64,000 nucleotides of DNA from assembly GCA_002281775.1 (NCBI GenBank), contig NCGY01000005.1, positions 124,001-188,000 of the forward strand, written 5' to 3'. A model generated the notes under the pieces. That model was given only the letters and a program-made list of their open reading frames with translations. It was not told the DNA's origin and did not search any database. Numbering within the stretch: position 1 is the first letter of the stretch; every line of letters begins with the position of its first letter. Below are positions 37,264-45,973 of this stretch, one piece after another. Source of the DNA: Hydrogenophilales bacterium 16-64-46. Lineage in GTDB: Bacteria; Pseudomonadota; Gammaproteobacteria; Burkholderiales; Thiobacillaceae. A program made the position numbers and the translations under genes.

Positions 37264-37838
37264 TACTTGACCAGTCCCGAAAAGCCCATGAACGCCAGCG
37301 ACATCAGCCCCGCCGTAATCATGGCAATGCTGGTGCCCTTGAACGGCGCCGGCACATCACAGGTTTCCAGCCGTTCGCGTATGCCCGCAAACAGGATCAG
37401 CACCAGCGTAAAACCGATGGCCCCGCCCGCGCCGAAGAACAGCGACTCGATAAAATTGTGCTGCGCCTGCACGTTGAGCAGCGGGATCCCCAGCACCGCG
37501 CAGTTGGTGGTAATGAGTGGCAGGTAAATCCCCAGCACCTGATACAGCACCGGGCTGGTCTTGTGAATGAACATCTCCGTGAACTGCACAATGCCCGCAA
37601 TCACCACGATGAACGACAGCGTACGCAGGTAGAACAGCTCCGTGCCCAGCAGATACTCGTTGACCAGATAGCTCGCGCCCGACGCCAACGTCAGCACGAA
37701 GGTGGTGGCCAGCCCCATGCCGATAGCCGTTTCCAGCTTTTTTGATACGCCCATGAACGGGCACAGGCCAAGCACCTTGGCCATGACGATGTTGTTCACG
37801 AACACCGTCGAAATCAGGATGAGGAGATAGGTTTCCAA
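37263..37838 (-). CDS. rnfA: Rnf complex subunit RnfA
   Basis: 191 residues, six membrane segments. [24 protein letters not shown] and [19 protein letters not shown] hold the cysteines of the membrane FeS centre shared with RnfE. First gene of the rnfABC-[TA]-DGE operon. In a sulfur oxidiser the complex could push electrons from NADH up to ferredoxin. Confidence 0.94.
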   Translation of the reverse strand: METYLLILISTVFVNNIVMAKVLGLCPFMGVSKKLETAIGMGLATTFVLTLASGASYLVNEYLLGTELFYLRTLSFIVVIAGIVQFTEMFIHKTSPVLYQVLGIYLPLITTNCAVLGIPLLNVQAQHNFIESLFFGAGGAIGFTLVLILFAGIRERLETCDVPAPFKGTSIAMITAGLMSLAFMGFSGLVK

Positions 37839-37940
37839 GGCTTGTGGACCCGATGCAATGGTGCATTATCCGTTGCAGGGCTGGACACTTTCAAGTTTCG
37901 CAGCGGCGTGGCCGGAAACAGACGCCAGAACAGGCTGAAT

Positions 37941-38017
<77 letters not shown>

Positions 38018-38087
38018 AGGCAGATACGGGTTCTGTTGAACCCGTTCGATTGGAACCTACGATTGAATTTCCGGGATAGGTTTCGCG

Positions 38088-39062
38088 CTAAAAACTGCGC
38101 TCAACCGCGAAAGCCGCTAATTGTAGCAAAGCTGATTTGGAATTTGAATCGGCAATGACAGAAATTGCTTCATTGGCGATCTGGATTTCCTTGTGGGCCT
38201 GTTCGCGTGTGTATTGCAGCGCGCGGGTGGCCTTGATCGCGGCGAGTACGCTCTGGAATTCGGTCAGGCCGCCGTGCTCGATGGCGGCCCGGATGTGCGC
38301 CGCCTGGCTGGGCGTGCCGTGCTTCATCGCATACAGCAGGGGCAGGGTGGGTTTGCCTTCGGCCAGGTCATCGCCGATGTTCTTGCCGGTTTTGAGGAAA
38401 TCACCCGAGTAGTCGAGCACGTCATCGATCAGCTGGAACGCCGTGCCGAGGTGCATGCCGTAGCGTGCAAGCGCGTCCTTTTCGGCTTCATTGCCACCGC
38501 CGATGACGGCCCCCAGACGGCCGGCTGCCTCGAACAGTTTTGCGGTCTTGTAGCGAATGACACGCAAATAGCTTTCTTCGTCGATGTCCGGGTCGTGGCA
38601 GTTGAGCAGTTGCAGGACCTCCCCCTCGGCGATGGTATTGGTGGCGTCGGAGAGAATCCGCATGACTTCCATGTTTTCGACGTCGACCATCATCTGGAAA
38701 GCGCGGGAATAGAGAAAATCCCCGACCAGCACGCTGGCGGCATTGCCAAACAGGGCGTTTGCGGTTTCGCGGCCGCGCCGCAGTTCGGATTCATCGACGA
38801 CATCGTCATGCAGCAGGGTGGCGGTATGGATGAATTCGACGACGGCAGCAAGCTGGTGGTGGGCCTGGCCCTGATAGCCGAAACAGCCCGCAGACAGCAG
38901 AACCAGGGCAGGGCGCAGGCGTTTGCCGCCGCTGTTGATGATGTATTCCGAAACCTGGCGGATCAGTACCACATCGGAATACAGGCTTTCACGAATGACC
39001 TGATCGACAGCACGCATATCGTCTGTCAGAAAGGTTTGCAGGCGCTCCAGGGACACGATCAC
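38088..39062 (-). CDS. ispB: Polyprenyl diphosphate synthase, octaprenyl type
   Basis: 324 residues. It makes the side chain of ubiquinone. LLHDDVVDESELRRG is the first Asp-rich motif (from residue 86) and FQLIDDVLDYSGD the second; GGKRLRPALVLLSA is the substrate-binding Lys/Arg block. Length and the family residues before the first DDxxD fit a long-chain (C40) enzyme. Confidence 0.93.
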   Translation of the reverse strand: MIVSLERLQTFLTDDMRAVDQVIRESLYSDVVLIRQVSEYIINSGGKRLRPALVLLSAGCFGYQGQAHHQLAAVVEFIHTATLLHDDVVDESELRRGRETANALFGNAASVLVGDFLYSRAFQMMVDVENMEVMRILSDATNTIAEGEVLQLLNCHDPDIDEESYLRVIRYKTAKLFEAAGRLGAVIGGGNEAEKDALARYGMHLGTAFQLIDDVLDYSGDFLKTGKNIGDDLAEGKPTLPLLYAMKHGTPSQAAHIRAAIEHGGLTEFQSVLAAIKATRALQYTREQAHKEIQIANEAISVIADSNSKSALLQLAAFAVERSF

Positions 39063-39155
39063 TTACCGCTTTTATTATGGGTGACAAGGCGATCATGTTA
39101 TCAGTCCGGGTGCTTATTGCCACTGTCGGGCTGACGTGAGGGCCGGCCGGCAGGG

Positions 39156-39689
39156 TCAGCGGGTACGGATGTCGCCGAAGTGGAAGTCGAACCGGCCCGC
39201 CCGCCGATCCCTGAAATACTGCTCCAGGGTGGCACGCACGGTGCGAAAGGCGATCTCTTCCCAGGGAATCTCGTCTTCCGTGAACAGCCGGGCTTCGAGT
39301 GATTCGATGCCGGGCTGGTAGTCCAGATCGAGCAGGCGGGCGCGGAACATCAGGTAGACCTGGTTGATGTGCGGCAGGTTGTAGAGGGTATAGAGCGCCC
39401 CCGGCTCGATGCGCGCCCCCGCTTCCTCCCAGGTTTCGCGCATCGCCCCTTCGAGCGTGGTTTCGCCGTTTTCCATGAAGCCGGCAGGCAGGGTCCACAG
39501 GCCGTATTTCGGTTCGATCGCGCGGCGACACAGCAGGATCTTGTCATCCCACTCCGGGATGCAGCCCACGACCATCTTCGGATTCTGATAGTGAACGGTG
39601 CCGCAGTCCGGGCATACATGGCGCGGCATGTGGTCACCGTCAGGGATGCGCACCAGGACGGCGCTGCCGCATTCGCTGCAAAAATTCAT
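39156..39689 (-). CDS. NUDIX hydrolase with zinc ribbon
   Basis: 177 residues. An N-terminal four-cysteine ribbon (CSECG, CPDCG) is followed by the Nudix box GFMENGETTLEGAMRETWEEAGA. The layout resembles NudC-like NADH pyrophosphatases and the RNA-decapping group, but it is shorter than NudC and lacks its C-terminal SQPWPFPxS motif. It hydrolyses a nucleoside diphosphate linked to another group; the substrate is not clear. Confidence 0.88.
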   Translation of the reverse strand: MNFCSECGSAVLVRIPDGDHMPRHVCPDCGTVHYQNPKMVVGCIPEWDDKILLCRRAIEPKYGLWTLPAGFMENGETTLEGAMRETWEEAGARIEPGALYTLYNLPHINQVYLMFRARLLDLDYQPGIESLEARLFTEDEIPWEEIAFRTVRATLEQYFRDRRAGRFDFHFGDIRTR

Positions 39690-39813
39690 GGCTGTGGGCT
39701 CGTGGAGTCGTTACCCAAGGTAGCAAAATCCCCCCGCCCAGATCAAGGCCGGATTTGGTCACCTCGATACCTGCGATTATCATCTGGCTGATTCAAACGT
39801 TGCTGTGACAGTC

Positions 39814-40857
39814 ATGCGTCCCTCCCATATCGAAACCATCCTCGACCGTGAATTCGAAAGTGCGGTCGACGGCCACCATACCCCGGTCATGCTGTGGGGG
39901 CCGCCGGGTGTCGGCAAATCCCAGATCGTCGCCAAGATCGCGCAACAGCACAGTGTGCCCCTGATCGACATCCGGCTGTCGCAGATGGAGCCCACCGACC
40001 TGCGCGGCATTCCCTTCCGTAACGGCAACCTGGTCGAATGGTCGATTCCGTCGGTGCTGCCCGACGCAAGCCGTCATGGCCCCGCCGGCATCCTGTTCCT
40101 TGACGAGATCACTTCGGCTCCCCCCACGGTGTCTGCTGCCGCCTACCAGCTCATTCTCGACCGCCGCCTGGGCGAATACGAAGTGCCGGAAGGCTGGGTG
40201 ATCTTTGCCGCCGGCAACCGCCAGGGCGACCGCGGCGTGACCTATGCCATGCCCGCGCCGCTGGCCAACCGTTTCACCCACTACGAAGTCGAGGTGTTCC
40301 TCGACGATTGGGTGAACTGGGCCTACGGCGAGGATATCGACCCGCGCGTAATCGCTTTCCTGCGCTTCCGTCCGGACCTGCTGTTCAGCTTCGATCCGGC
40401 GCATACCCCCATCGCCTTTCCCAGCCCGCGTTCGTGGGAATTCGCGCATCGTGCGCTGCAAAAATTCGACAGGACAGCATTGCTCGCCGACGCGCTGGTG
40501 GCCTGCGTGGGCCAATCTGCCGGCCTCGAACTGCGCACTTTTGTTGAAAACATGAACCAGATGCCCGACATCGACGCGATCATCGCGGGCGAGGCGGCCG
40601 AGGTGCCGCAGGGCGTTGACCTGCAGTACGGCGTGGCCGCTGCGCTGGTCAGAAAAGCCGTGCAGGCCGCCGACAGCGGCAACGCTGCGACGATCTACGG
40701 CAACATTCTCAAATACGCGCACCGTTTCCCGCAACGCGAACTGGGCGTGATGCTGGTGTCCGACCTGCACCGTGCGGTGGGTCGCCCCCTGTTCGCCGTG
40801 CCGGAATTCGCCCACTGGGCGAACAGCATCGCCGACCTGGTGCTGTACGAGCATTGA
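39814..40857 (+). CDS. MoxR-family AAA+ ATPase
   Basis: 347 residues. Walker A GPPGVGKSQIVAKI, Walker B GILFLDEITSAPPTV and the sensor GNRQGDRG identify MoxR-type AAA+. Such ATPases work as chaperones with VWA-domain proteins, inserting metals or activating enzymes. It is followed after 15 bases by a VWA-like/metallopeptidase-like gene and then an Hsp33-like gene. GTG 39805 is an alternative start. Confidence 0.9.
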   Translation: MRPSHIETILDREFESAVDGHHTPVMLWGPPGVGKSQIVAKIAQQHSVPLIDIRLSQMEPTDLRGIPFRNGNLVEWSIPSVLPDASRHGPAGILFLDEITSAPPTVSAAAYQLILDRRLGEYEVPEGWVIFAAGNRQGDRGVTYAMPAPLANRFTHYEVEVFLDDWVNWAYGEDIDPRVIAFLRFRPDLLFSFDPAHTPIAFPSPRSWEFAHRALQKFDRTALLADALVACVGQSAGLELRTFVENMNQMPDIDAIIAGEAAEVPQGVDLQYGVAAALVRKAVQAADSGNAATIYGNILKYAHRFPQRELGVMLVSDLHRAVGRPLFAVPEFAHWANSIADLVLYEH

Positions 40858-40872
40858 TGGGTTAGGTCTGGC

Positions 40873-42129
40873 ATGTCCGACGCAGACGACGCCGCGCTCG
40901 CGCCCATCCTCACCAAGCTCGCCGCCGCCCGCACGCGGCTGATCATGGAGCGTCCCTTCCTCGGGTCGCTGGTGATGCATCTGCCGTTGAAGGCTGCGCC
41001 CGACTGGTGCAGGACCACCGCCACCGACGCCAAGGCGTTCTACTTCAACCCCGGCTTCATCGACAACCTCAACCTCGCGCAGACCCAGTTCGTGTTGGCG
41101 CACGAGGCCATGCACTGCGCGATGGGCCACGACCATCGCCGCAACGGCCGCATCAAGCGTCGCTGGGACGTGGCCTGCGAGCACGCGGTGAATCTGGTGC
41201 TGATCGAGGACGGCATGAAGCCGCCGCTGCACGGCATCCTGGCCGATCAGAACTACATGACGCTGTCGGCCGAAGAAATCTACCCGATGATTCCCGACGA
41301 CACGCCGGAAGAATCCTTCGACGAACATCTCTTCGACGACGACAGCCAGACCGGCTCAAGCTCCGACCCGAACGATCACCCCGAAGACCCGGAAAAGGGC
41401 GACGCCGGGGGCGCGGGCCAGTCGGGCGAAACCGATCCGCAGGATCGCGACGGCGGGGCCGGCAGTGCGTCCGAGCGCCCCGATCCCATGACGCCGAGTG
41501 AGCGCGAAGACCTCGCCGAACAGTGGAAGAACCGCCTCGCCGCCGCCGCGCAGGCCGCCCGCCAGGCGGGCAAGCTGTCGCAGTCGATGTTGCGCTGGGT
41601 CGACGACCTGCTTGCGCCCAGCCTGCCTTGGCGCGCGTTGCTGGCCCGGTTTTTTGTCGTGAACCAGCGTGACGATTATTCCTGGCGGCGACCGTCTCGG
41701 CGAGAAGGCGATGCGCTGTTGCCGCGCCTGTCGAGCGACGGCCTGGAGGTCATTGCCGCCATCGACACCAGTGGTTCGATCTCAGACGAGGAACTGCGCG
41801 AATTCGTCAGCGAACTCGACGCCCTCAAAGGCCAGGTGCGCGCCCGGGTTACATTGCTCGCCTGCGACAACCAGGTCGACGTGAATGCACCGTGGGAATT
41901 CGAACCCTGGGATACCATGCAGTTGCCATCCGAACTCGACGGCGGCGGTGGCACGGATTTCCGGCCGGTGTTCGACTGGGTCGAAGCCGAAAACCGCAGC
42001 CCCAATCTGCTGGTGTATTTCACCGATGCCGAAGGCGGCTTTCCCAAAGTGGCACCCAACTATCCGGTGATCTGGCTGGTGAAAGGCAAGGGCCAGGTGC
42101 CCTGGGGTGAACGGGTACAGCTCAATTGA
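40873..42129 (+). CDS. VWA-like domain protein with HExxH segment (DUF2201 type)
   Basis: 418 residues. The N-terminal part holds HEAMH (77-81) plus CAMGHDHRR, a metallopeptidase-like pattern; an acidic Asp/Glu/Gly-rich linker (about 140-215) follows; the C-terminal VWA-like part has IAAIDTSGSIS, the MIDAS DxSxS. Such proteins pair with MoxR ATPases. Function in this pairing is unknown. Its stop overlaps the Hsp33-like start (TTGA). Confidence 0.85.
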   Translation: MSDADDAALAPILTKLAAARTRLIMERPFLGSLVMHLPLKAAPDWCRTTATDAKAFYFNPGFIDNLNLAQTQFVLAHEAMHCAMGHDHRRNGRIKRRWDVACEHAVNLVLIEDGMKPPLHGILADQNYMTLSAEEIYPMIPDDTPEESFDEHLFDDDSQTGSSSDPNDHPEDPEKGDAGGAGQSGETDPQDRDGGAGSASERPDPMTPSEREDLAEQWKNRLAAAAQAARQAGKLSQSMLRWVDDLLAPSLPWRALLARFFVVNQRDDYSWRRPSRREGDALLPRLSSDGLEVIAAIDTSGSISDEELREFVSELDALKGQVRARVTLLACDNQVDVNAPWEFEPWDTMQLPSELDGGGGTDFRPVFDWVEAENRSPNLLVYFTDAEGGFPKVAPNYPVIWLVKGKGQVPWGERVQLN

Positions 42130-42977
42130 ACACACCGGAAACCTATCCGAATCGCGTCCGCAGCTTTCTCTTCGAAGCGCTCGACATCCGGGGGGCCTGG
42201 GTGCAGCTGGGCGGTGCCTGGCAGGAGATGACCGCCGGGCGGGACTATCCCGAGCCTGCTCGCGACCTGCTCGGGCAGATGGCTGCCGTGACGACGCTGA
42301 TTGCCGCCAACCTCAAGCAAGCCGGCCGCCTCACCTTCCAGATGCGCGGCAGTGGCAAGGTATCCCTGCTGGTGATGGACTGCGACGAACAGTTGCGCCT
42401 GCGCGGCATGGCACGCGCAGCGCAGGGCATCGTGCCGGGGGCGCTGCCCGGCTTGCTCGGCGAGGGCGCGCTCACGCTCACGCTCGACACCGCCGACACC
42501 CGCCAACCTTACCAGAGCCACGTCCCCATCGAGGGGGCGTCGCTCGCTGCCGCGTTCGAACATTACCTCCTGCAATCGGAACAGTTGCCCACCCGCCTGT
42601 GGCTCGCGGCCGGTGCGGATGCAGCGGCCGGCCTGTTCCTGCAGGCGCTGCCCGGCGCGGCTGCGCGCGACCCGGACGGCTGGAACCGGGTGCAGATACT
42701 CGCCGACACCGTGCGGGACGAAGAACTCCTGACACTCGGCGCGATCAAGCTGATCGAGCGCCTGTTCCCGGAAGAAGACGTGCGGGTCTACGATCCGCGC
42801 CCGGTGCATTATTCCTGTCCCTACGATCCGGCCAAGATATACGCCATGCTGAAGAGTGTGGGGCAGATCGAATGCGAATCCATCCTGTCCGAATTCGGGG
42901 AAATCCGTGTGCACGATGATATGTGCAACCACGAGTACGTGCTGGATGCGGCAGCCGTTGCCGCACTGTTCCGATAG
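42126..42977 (+). CDS. hslO: Hsp33-family chaperone with a degenerate zinc site
   Basis: 283 residues. The N-terminal core is Hsp33-like (RSFLFEALDIRGAWVQL, QAGRLTFQMRGSGKVSLLVMDC). In Hsp33 the C-terminal redox switch uses CxC and CxxC to hold zinc. Here only Cys231 of the first pair and Cys267 of the second remain: Tyr233 and Asp264 replace the others, though an extra Cys250 lies between. The redox switch may be altered or absent. TTG start, overlapping the upstream stop; third gene of the MoxR operon. Confidence 0.88.
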   Translation: MNTPETYPNRVRSFLFEALDIRGAWVQLGGAWQEMTAGRDYPEPARDLLGQMAAVTTLIAANLKQAGRLTFQMRGSGKVSLLVMDCDEQLRLRGMARAAQGIVPGALPGLLGEGALTLTLDTADTRQPYQSHVPIEGASLAAAFEHYLLQSEQLPTRLWLAAGADAAAGLFLQALPGAAARDPDGWNRVQILADTVRDEELLTLGAIKLIERLFPEEDVRVYDPRPVHYSCPYDPAKIYAMLKSVGQIECESILSEFGEIRVHDDMCNHEYVLDAAAVAALFR

Positions 42978-42990
42978 AAAGGGAAGCGCC

Positions 42991-43272
42991 ATGCCAATGC
43001 GGATCGTGTTGCTGACAGCCTTGCTGGCCATGTCGGGCCTGTCTGGCGCGGATGATGATGGACGCTACCAGGCCCTGCCGCTGGCGGGAGTAGAGGGAAG
43101 CAAAGGCAGCGGCCGTGCTTTCATCCTCGATACCCGGGAAGGCCATGTGTGGATATGGAGCGAGAACGAGCTGGTGACGGCTCCCGATGGCAGCCGTCGC
43201 TACGGCGCGGGTTTTGTGTATCAGGGCAGGCTGCGTCCGGGTTCCCGGCCAGGTGAGTTCATTGCACCCTGA
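42991..43272 (+). CDS. Small secreted protein of unknown function
   Basis: 93 residues, family not recognised. A signal peptide (MPMRIVLLTALLAMSGLSGA) is followed by a short, mixed beta region (AFILDTREGHVWIWSENEL) that looks like a single-strand barrel. AAAGGGAAG sits before the ATG at 42991. It follows the Hsp33-like gene by 13 bases, so it may be part of that operon. Confidence 0.65.
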   Translation: MPMRIVLLTALLAMSGLSGADDDGRYQALPLAGVEGSKGSGRAFILDTREGHVWIWSENELVTAPDGSRRYGAGFVYQGRLRPGSRPGEFIAP

Positions 43273-43373
43273 AATCTGTCAGGGCCGAAACGGCGTCTGA
43301 GGGCGGGGATCCTCCGGATTCCCTGTTGTGTCCAAGCAACGTCGTGCGTGCGCCATTGAAGAAATTTAATAGA

Positions 43374-43404
43374 TTGTGGTTTTCTTTTCCCGATTTGCTA
43401 GAAT
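43374..43404 (+). promoter_or_regulatory. Possible promoter for the small lipoprotein gene
   Basis: TTGTGG at 43374-43379 and TAGAAT at 43399-43404 with a 19-base spacer, about 75 bases before the ATG. The region is AT-rich. The match is partial. Confidence 0.35.
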
Positions 43405-43479
43405 CCGCGCGTCGGCTGGATCACAAATCCCGGACCGATCTCTGGTGTGGGTTATTAATCGTACGTAAAGGGAAATCAA

Positions 43480-43713
43480 ATGAAATATTCCGTCCTCCTG
43501 GCTGCTCTGCTGGCTGCTTCCATGACCGCTTGCGGCCAAAAAGAAGAAGCTGCTGCTCCTGCCGAAGCGCCTGCTGCCGAAGCTCCGGCTCCGGAAGCTG
43601 CCCCGATGGAAGCCGCTCCGATGGAAGCTGCTCCGATGGAAGCTGCTCCGATGGAAGCCGCGCCCGCTGACGCTGCCGCGCCTGCCGACGCTGCTGCTCC
43701 TGCTGCCCAGTAA
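43480..43713 (+). CDS. Small Ala/Pro/Glu-rich lipoprotein with tandem repeats
   Basis: 77 residues. The signal ends in a lipobox (SMTACG), so the protein should be lipid-anchored at Cys18. The mature part is low-complexity: Ala/Pro/Glu with four perfect protein repeats of AAPME (43597-43656, 15 bases each) and AAPAD-type ends. No domain. A strong terminator follows, so this is a single-gene unit. It may be a structural spacer in the envelope. Confidence 0.75.
   Translation: MKYSVLLAALLAASMTACGQKEEAAAPAEAPAAEAPAPEAAPMEAAPMEAAPMEAAPMEAAPADAAAPADAAAPAAQ
43597..43656 (+). repeat. Four 15-base tandem repeats in the lipoprotein gene
   Basis: Four in-frame copies of a 15-base unit, GCNGCNCCGATGGAA, differing only at wobble positions. 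They encode the AAPME repeats. Copy-number change here would alter protein length without breaking the frame. Confidence 0.85.
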
Positions 43714-43728
43714 TTTCGGGTCAGCTTT

Positions 43729-43758
43729 AAAAAACCGGCCTTCGGGCCGGTTTTTTTT
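43729..43758 (+). terminator. Intrinsic terminator after the lipoprotein gene
   Basis: AAAACCGGCC, loop TTCG, GGCCGG and eight T residues; lies 16 bases after the stop. Confidence 0.92.
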
Positions 43759-43919
43759 CGTCTGTATCCCAGAAAGAATTGCGTCGGCCATATCGAAAAC
43801 TCAAGGTTTCCGTATGTCTTTCCCTGGCTGGTTGTACATGGCATGGCCTGTTTCCTTCATGCCCCTTGCCCTGTTCGGCCAGTATTGGGGCAGCGAATTC
43901 GACGTGCACTGGACCATGA

Positions 43920-44051
43920 ACTGCGCGCGATTCTCTGGAAGTCGACCCCGCAGCCCGCGCAGCAGTGCCGGTGCCGGGCACGCTTGCCCTGTTGCCACTG
44001 GGCTTGCTCGGCATGATTGCGCTGGCGCGTCGCCGCACCCGGTCAACCTAG
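43920..44051 (+). pseudogene. PEP-CTERM-like C-terminal remnant
   Basis: The open frame from 43920 has no start codon and ends in VPVPGTLALLPLGLLGMIALARRRTRST, a typical PEP-CTERM sorting tail (VPxPGTLALLxLGLLGxxxxRRR). Its upstream half is lost behind a TGA at 43917. The other frame upstream (MSFPGWLYMAWPVSFMPLALF) may be the remnant N-terminal part. No exosortase was seen in the window. Confidence 0.35.
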
Positions 44052-45203
44052 AAAACTATCGAGTCGCGCGACGGCTTCAGCCAGGCGTGGTTGCGGCTGG
44101 GTATAGGCGATACGCAGGAAACGCGCCGGTTGATTCTGGCCAAAATCAAGGCCGGGCGTGACTGCCACGCCGGCTTTATCGAGCAATGCGCGGGCGAATT
44201 CCATGCTGTCCGGCGTGAGGCCCGCGCAGTCTGCATAGAGATAAAACGCGCCTTGCGGCTGGACGGGTAGGGAAAAACCACGTGCGCGCAATTCGGGCAG
44301 CAGAAAATCCCGGCGCGCGCGCAGTTCGGCTTTGCGGGCTTCGAGCTCGACGAGCGTTTCAGGCAGGAACGCGGCCAGCGCCGCGTGCTGGGCGGGGGTG
44401 GCGGCTGCCAGGAACAGGTTCTGTGCCAGTCGCTCCAGTGCAGGCAGGGCCCAGGTGGGTGCAACGAGCCAGCCGAGCCGCCAGCCGGTCATCAGAAAAT
44501 ACTTCGAAAAGCTGTTGACGACGAAGACCTCATCCCAGCCGGCTGCGCTGCGTTCAGGACCGTCGTAGGTAAGCGCGAGATAGATTTCGTCGATAACGAG
44601 TGCGATGCCGTGTGTCGCGCACCAGTCGCGGATGTGCGCCAGTTCGCCAAACGGTAGCGTGGTCCCGGTGGGGTTGGAGGGGCTGGCGATCAGCACAACG
44701 CGCGTGGCCAGTGTGGCATGTGCTTTGACCAGGTCGAGCGTCAACTGGAAACCGGTCGAGGCGTCGACCGGAATGGAGACCGGACTGGCCTCGCAGAAAC
44801 GTGCGAAGTGACGGTTGCAGGGATAGCCCGGATCGGCCATCAGCACTTCGTCGCCGGGACCGGCGAGCAACCCCAGTGCCAGCAGTAGCGCGCCCGACGC
44901 GCCGGGCGTGACGACGATGCGCGCGGCGTCCACCTGCGCTTGCCAGCGCGTCGCGTGGAAGGCGGCGATGGCCTCGCGCAGCTGCGGCAGGCCGAGCGCA
45001 CCGGTGTAATGCGTGTGGCCGTCGCGCAGCGCTTGTATCCCTGCCTCGACAACGGGCGCGGGCGTGGCGAAATCGGGCTCGCCGATTTCTAGATGGATGA
45101 TGTCTCGGCCCGTGGCCTCCAGCGCCTTGGCGCGGGCGAGGATGTCCATCACGTGGAAGGGCGCGATCTCTTTGGCGCGGGCGGCCATCGCATCCGGTTT
45201 CAT
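44043..45203 (-). CDS. PLP-dependent class I aminotransferase
   Basis: 386 residues. EIGEPDFATPAPVVEAG at the start, ASPSNPTGTT and NSFSKYFLMTGWRLGWLVAP, which carries the PLP Lys, are class I/II motifs. It moves an amino group between an amino acid and a keto acid; the specificity (aspartate, alanine or aromatic) cannot be told. The start at 45203 (MKPDAMAARAKEIAPFHV) overlaps the mtfA stop; longer frame read-through is not coding. Confidence 0.88.
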   Translation of the reverse strand: MKPDAMAARAKEIAPFHVMDILARAKALEATGRDIIHLEIGEPDFATPAPVVEAGIQALRDGHTHYTGALGLPQLREAIAAFHATRWQAQVDAARIVVTPGASGALLLALGLLAGPGDEVLMADPGYPCNRHFARFCEASPVSIPVDASTGFQLTLDLVKAHATLATRVVLIASPSNPTGTTLPFGELAHIRDWCATHGIALVIDEIYLALTYDGPERSAAGWDEVFVVNSFSKYFLMTGWRLGWLVAPTWALPALERLAQNLFLAAATPAQHAALAAFLPETLVELEARKAELRARRDFLLPELRARGFSLPVQPQGAFYLYADCAGLTPDSMEFARALLDKAGVAVTPGLDFGQNQPARFLRIAYTQPQPRLAEAVARLDSFLG

Positions 45204-45973
45204 ACAGGACGCCCCAGCCGTGCCAGCGGGTCCTGGCGGTAGAACTGGCGCATCTGCGCATAGACCTCCGGATAAACGTCGACGAGCAGGTCGGGGACTT
45301 CGAAGAACATTTCGCTGGTCACGGCGAAGAACTCGGCCGGGTTGGTACTGGCGTAGGGATCGACGATCGTATCCTCGCCAGCATCGACGCGCGCGCACAG
45401 GTCTTCGTAGGCGGTACTGAACGCACGCGCCCAGTCGGCCGCTTTCATGCCGCGATGCAGGGGCGGAAAGCCGTTGGCGTCGCCATTGAGCATATCGAGC
45501 TTGTGCGCGAATTCGTGCAGCACGACGTTGTAGCCTTCGAGCTGGCCGCTGGCGGCCACATCGGCAATCGACAGCACCAGCGGGCCGCCTTGCCAGGATT
45601 CGCCGGCGAGAATGTCCCGGCTGATGTGGACGACGCCGGTTTCGTCGGTCTCTTCGCGTGGCCGCAGGAATTCATCGGGGTAGAGGATGATCTCGTGCCA
45701 GCCGCGATAGCTGGCTTCATCGAGATGCAGCGTGAGCAGACAGGCCTGTAGGGCGATGCGGATTTGTACCGAGGCCTCGACTTCCGCGCCGCCGGCGGCA
45801 GAAAAGTTTTTTCCGGCTATAAGCAGGCTGGCCTGATCGCGCAGCGTGTCGTGTTCGTCCGGCGTGAGGCCGGCGAGCAGGGGCAGGCCTGAGACGGCCG
45901 CATCGAATTCGGCCTGCGGGATAAGGTGGCGACGCAGGCGGCGTTCGCGCGTCCAGCGCCCAAGCCAGTTCAT
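45200..45973 (-). CDS. mtfA: Zinc-dependent peptidase MtfA
   Basis: 257 residues. LHEFAHKLDMLNG is the HExxH zinc site, and NPAEFFAVTSEMFFE gives the third, Glu, ligand. MtfA in E. coli binds the repressor Mlc and is a soluble aminopeptidase. The start overlaps the rmuC stop (ATGA); downstream it overlaps the aminotransferase. Confidence 0.88.
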   Translation of the reverse strand: MNWLGRWTRERRLRRHLIPQAEFDAAVSGLPLLAGLTPDEHDTLRDQASLLIAGKNFSAAGGAEVEASVQIRIALQACLLTLHLDEASYRGWHEIILYPDEFLRPREETDETGVVHISRDILAGESWQGGPLVLSIADVAASGQLEGYNVVLHEFAHKLDMLNGDANGFPPLHRGMKAADWARAFSTAYEDLCARVDAGEDTIVDPYASTNPAEFFAVTSEMFFEVPDLLVDVYPEVYAQMRQFYRQDPLARLGRPV

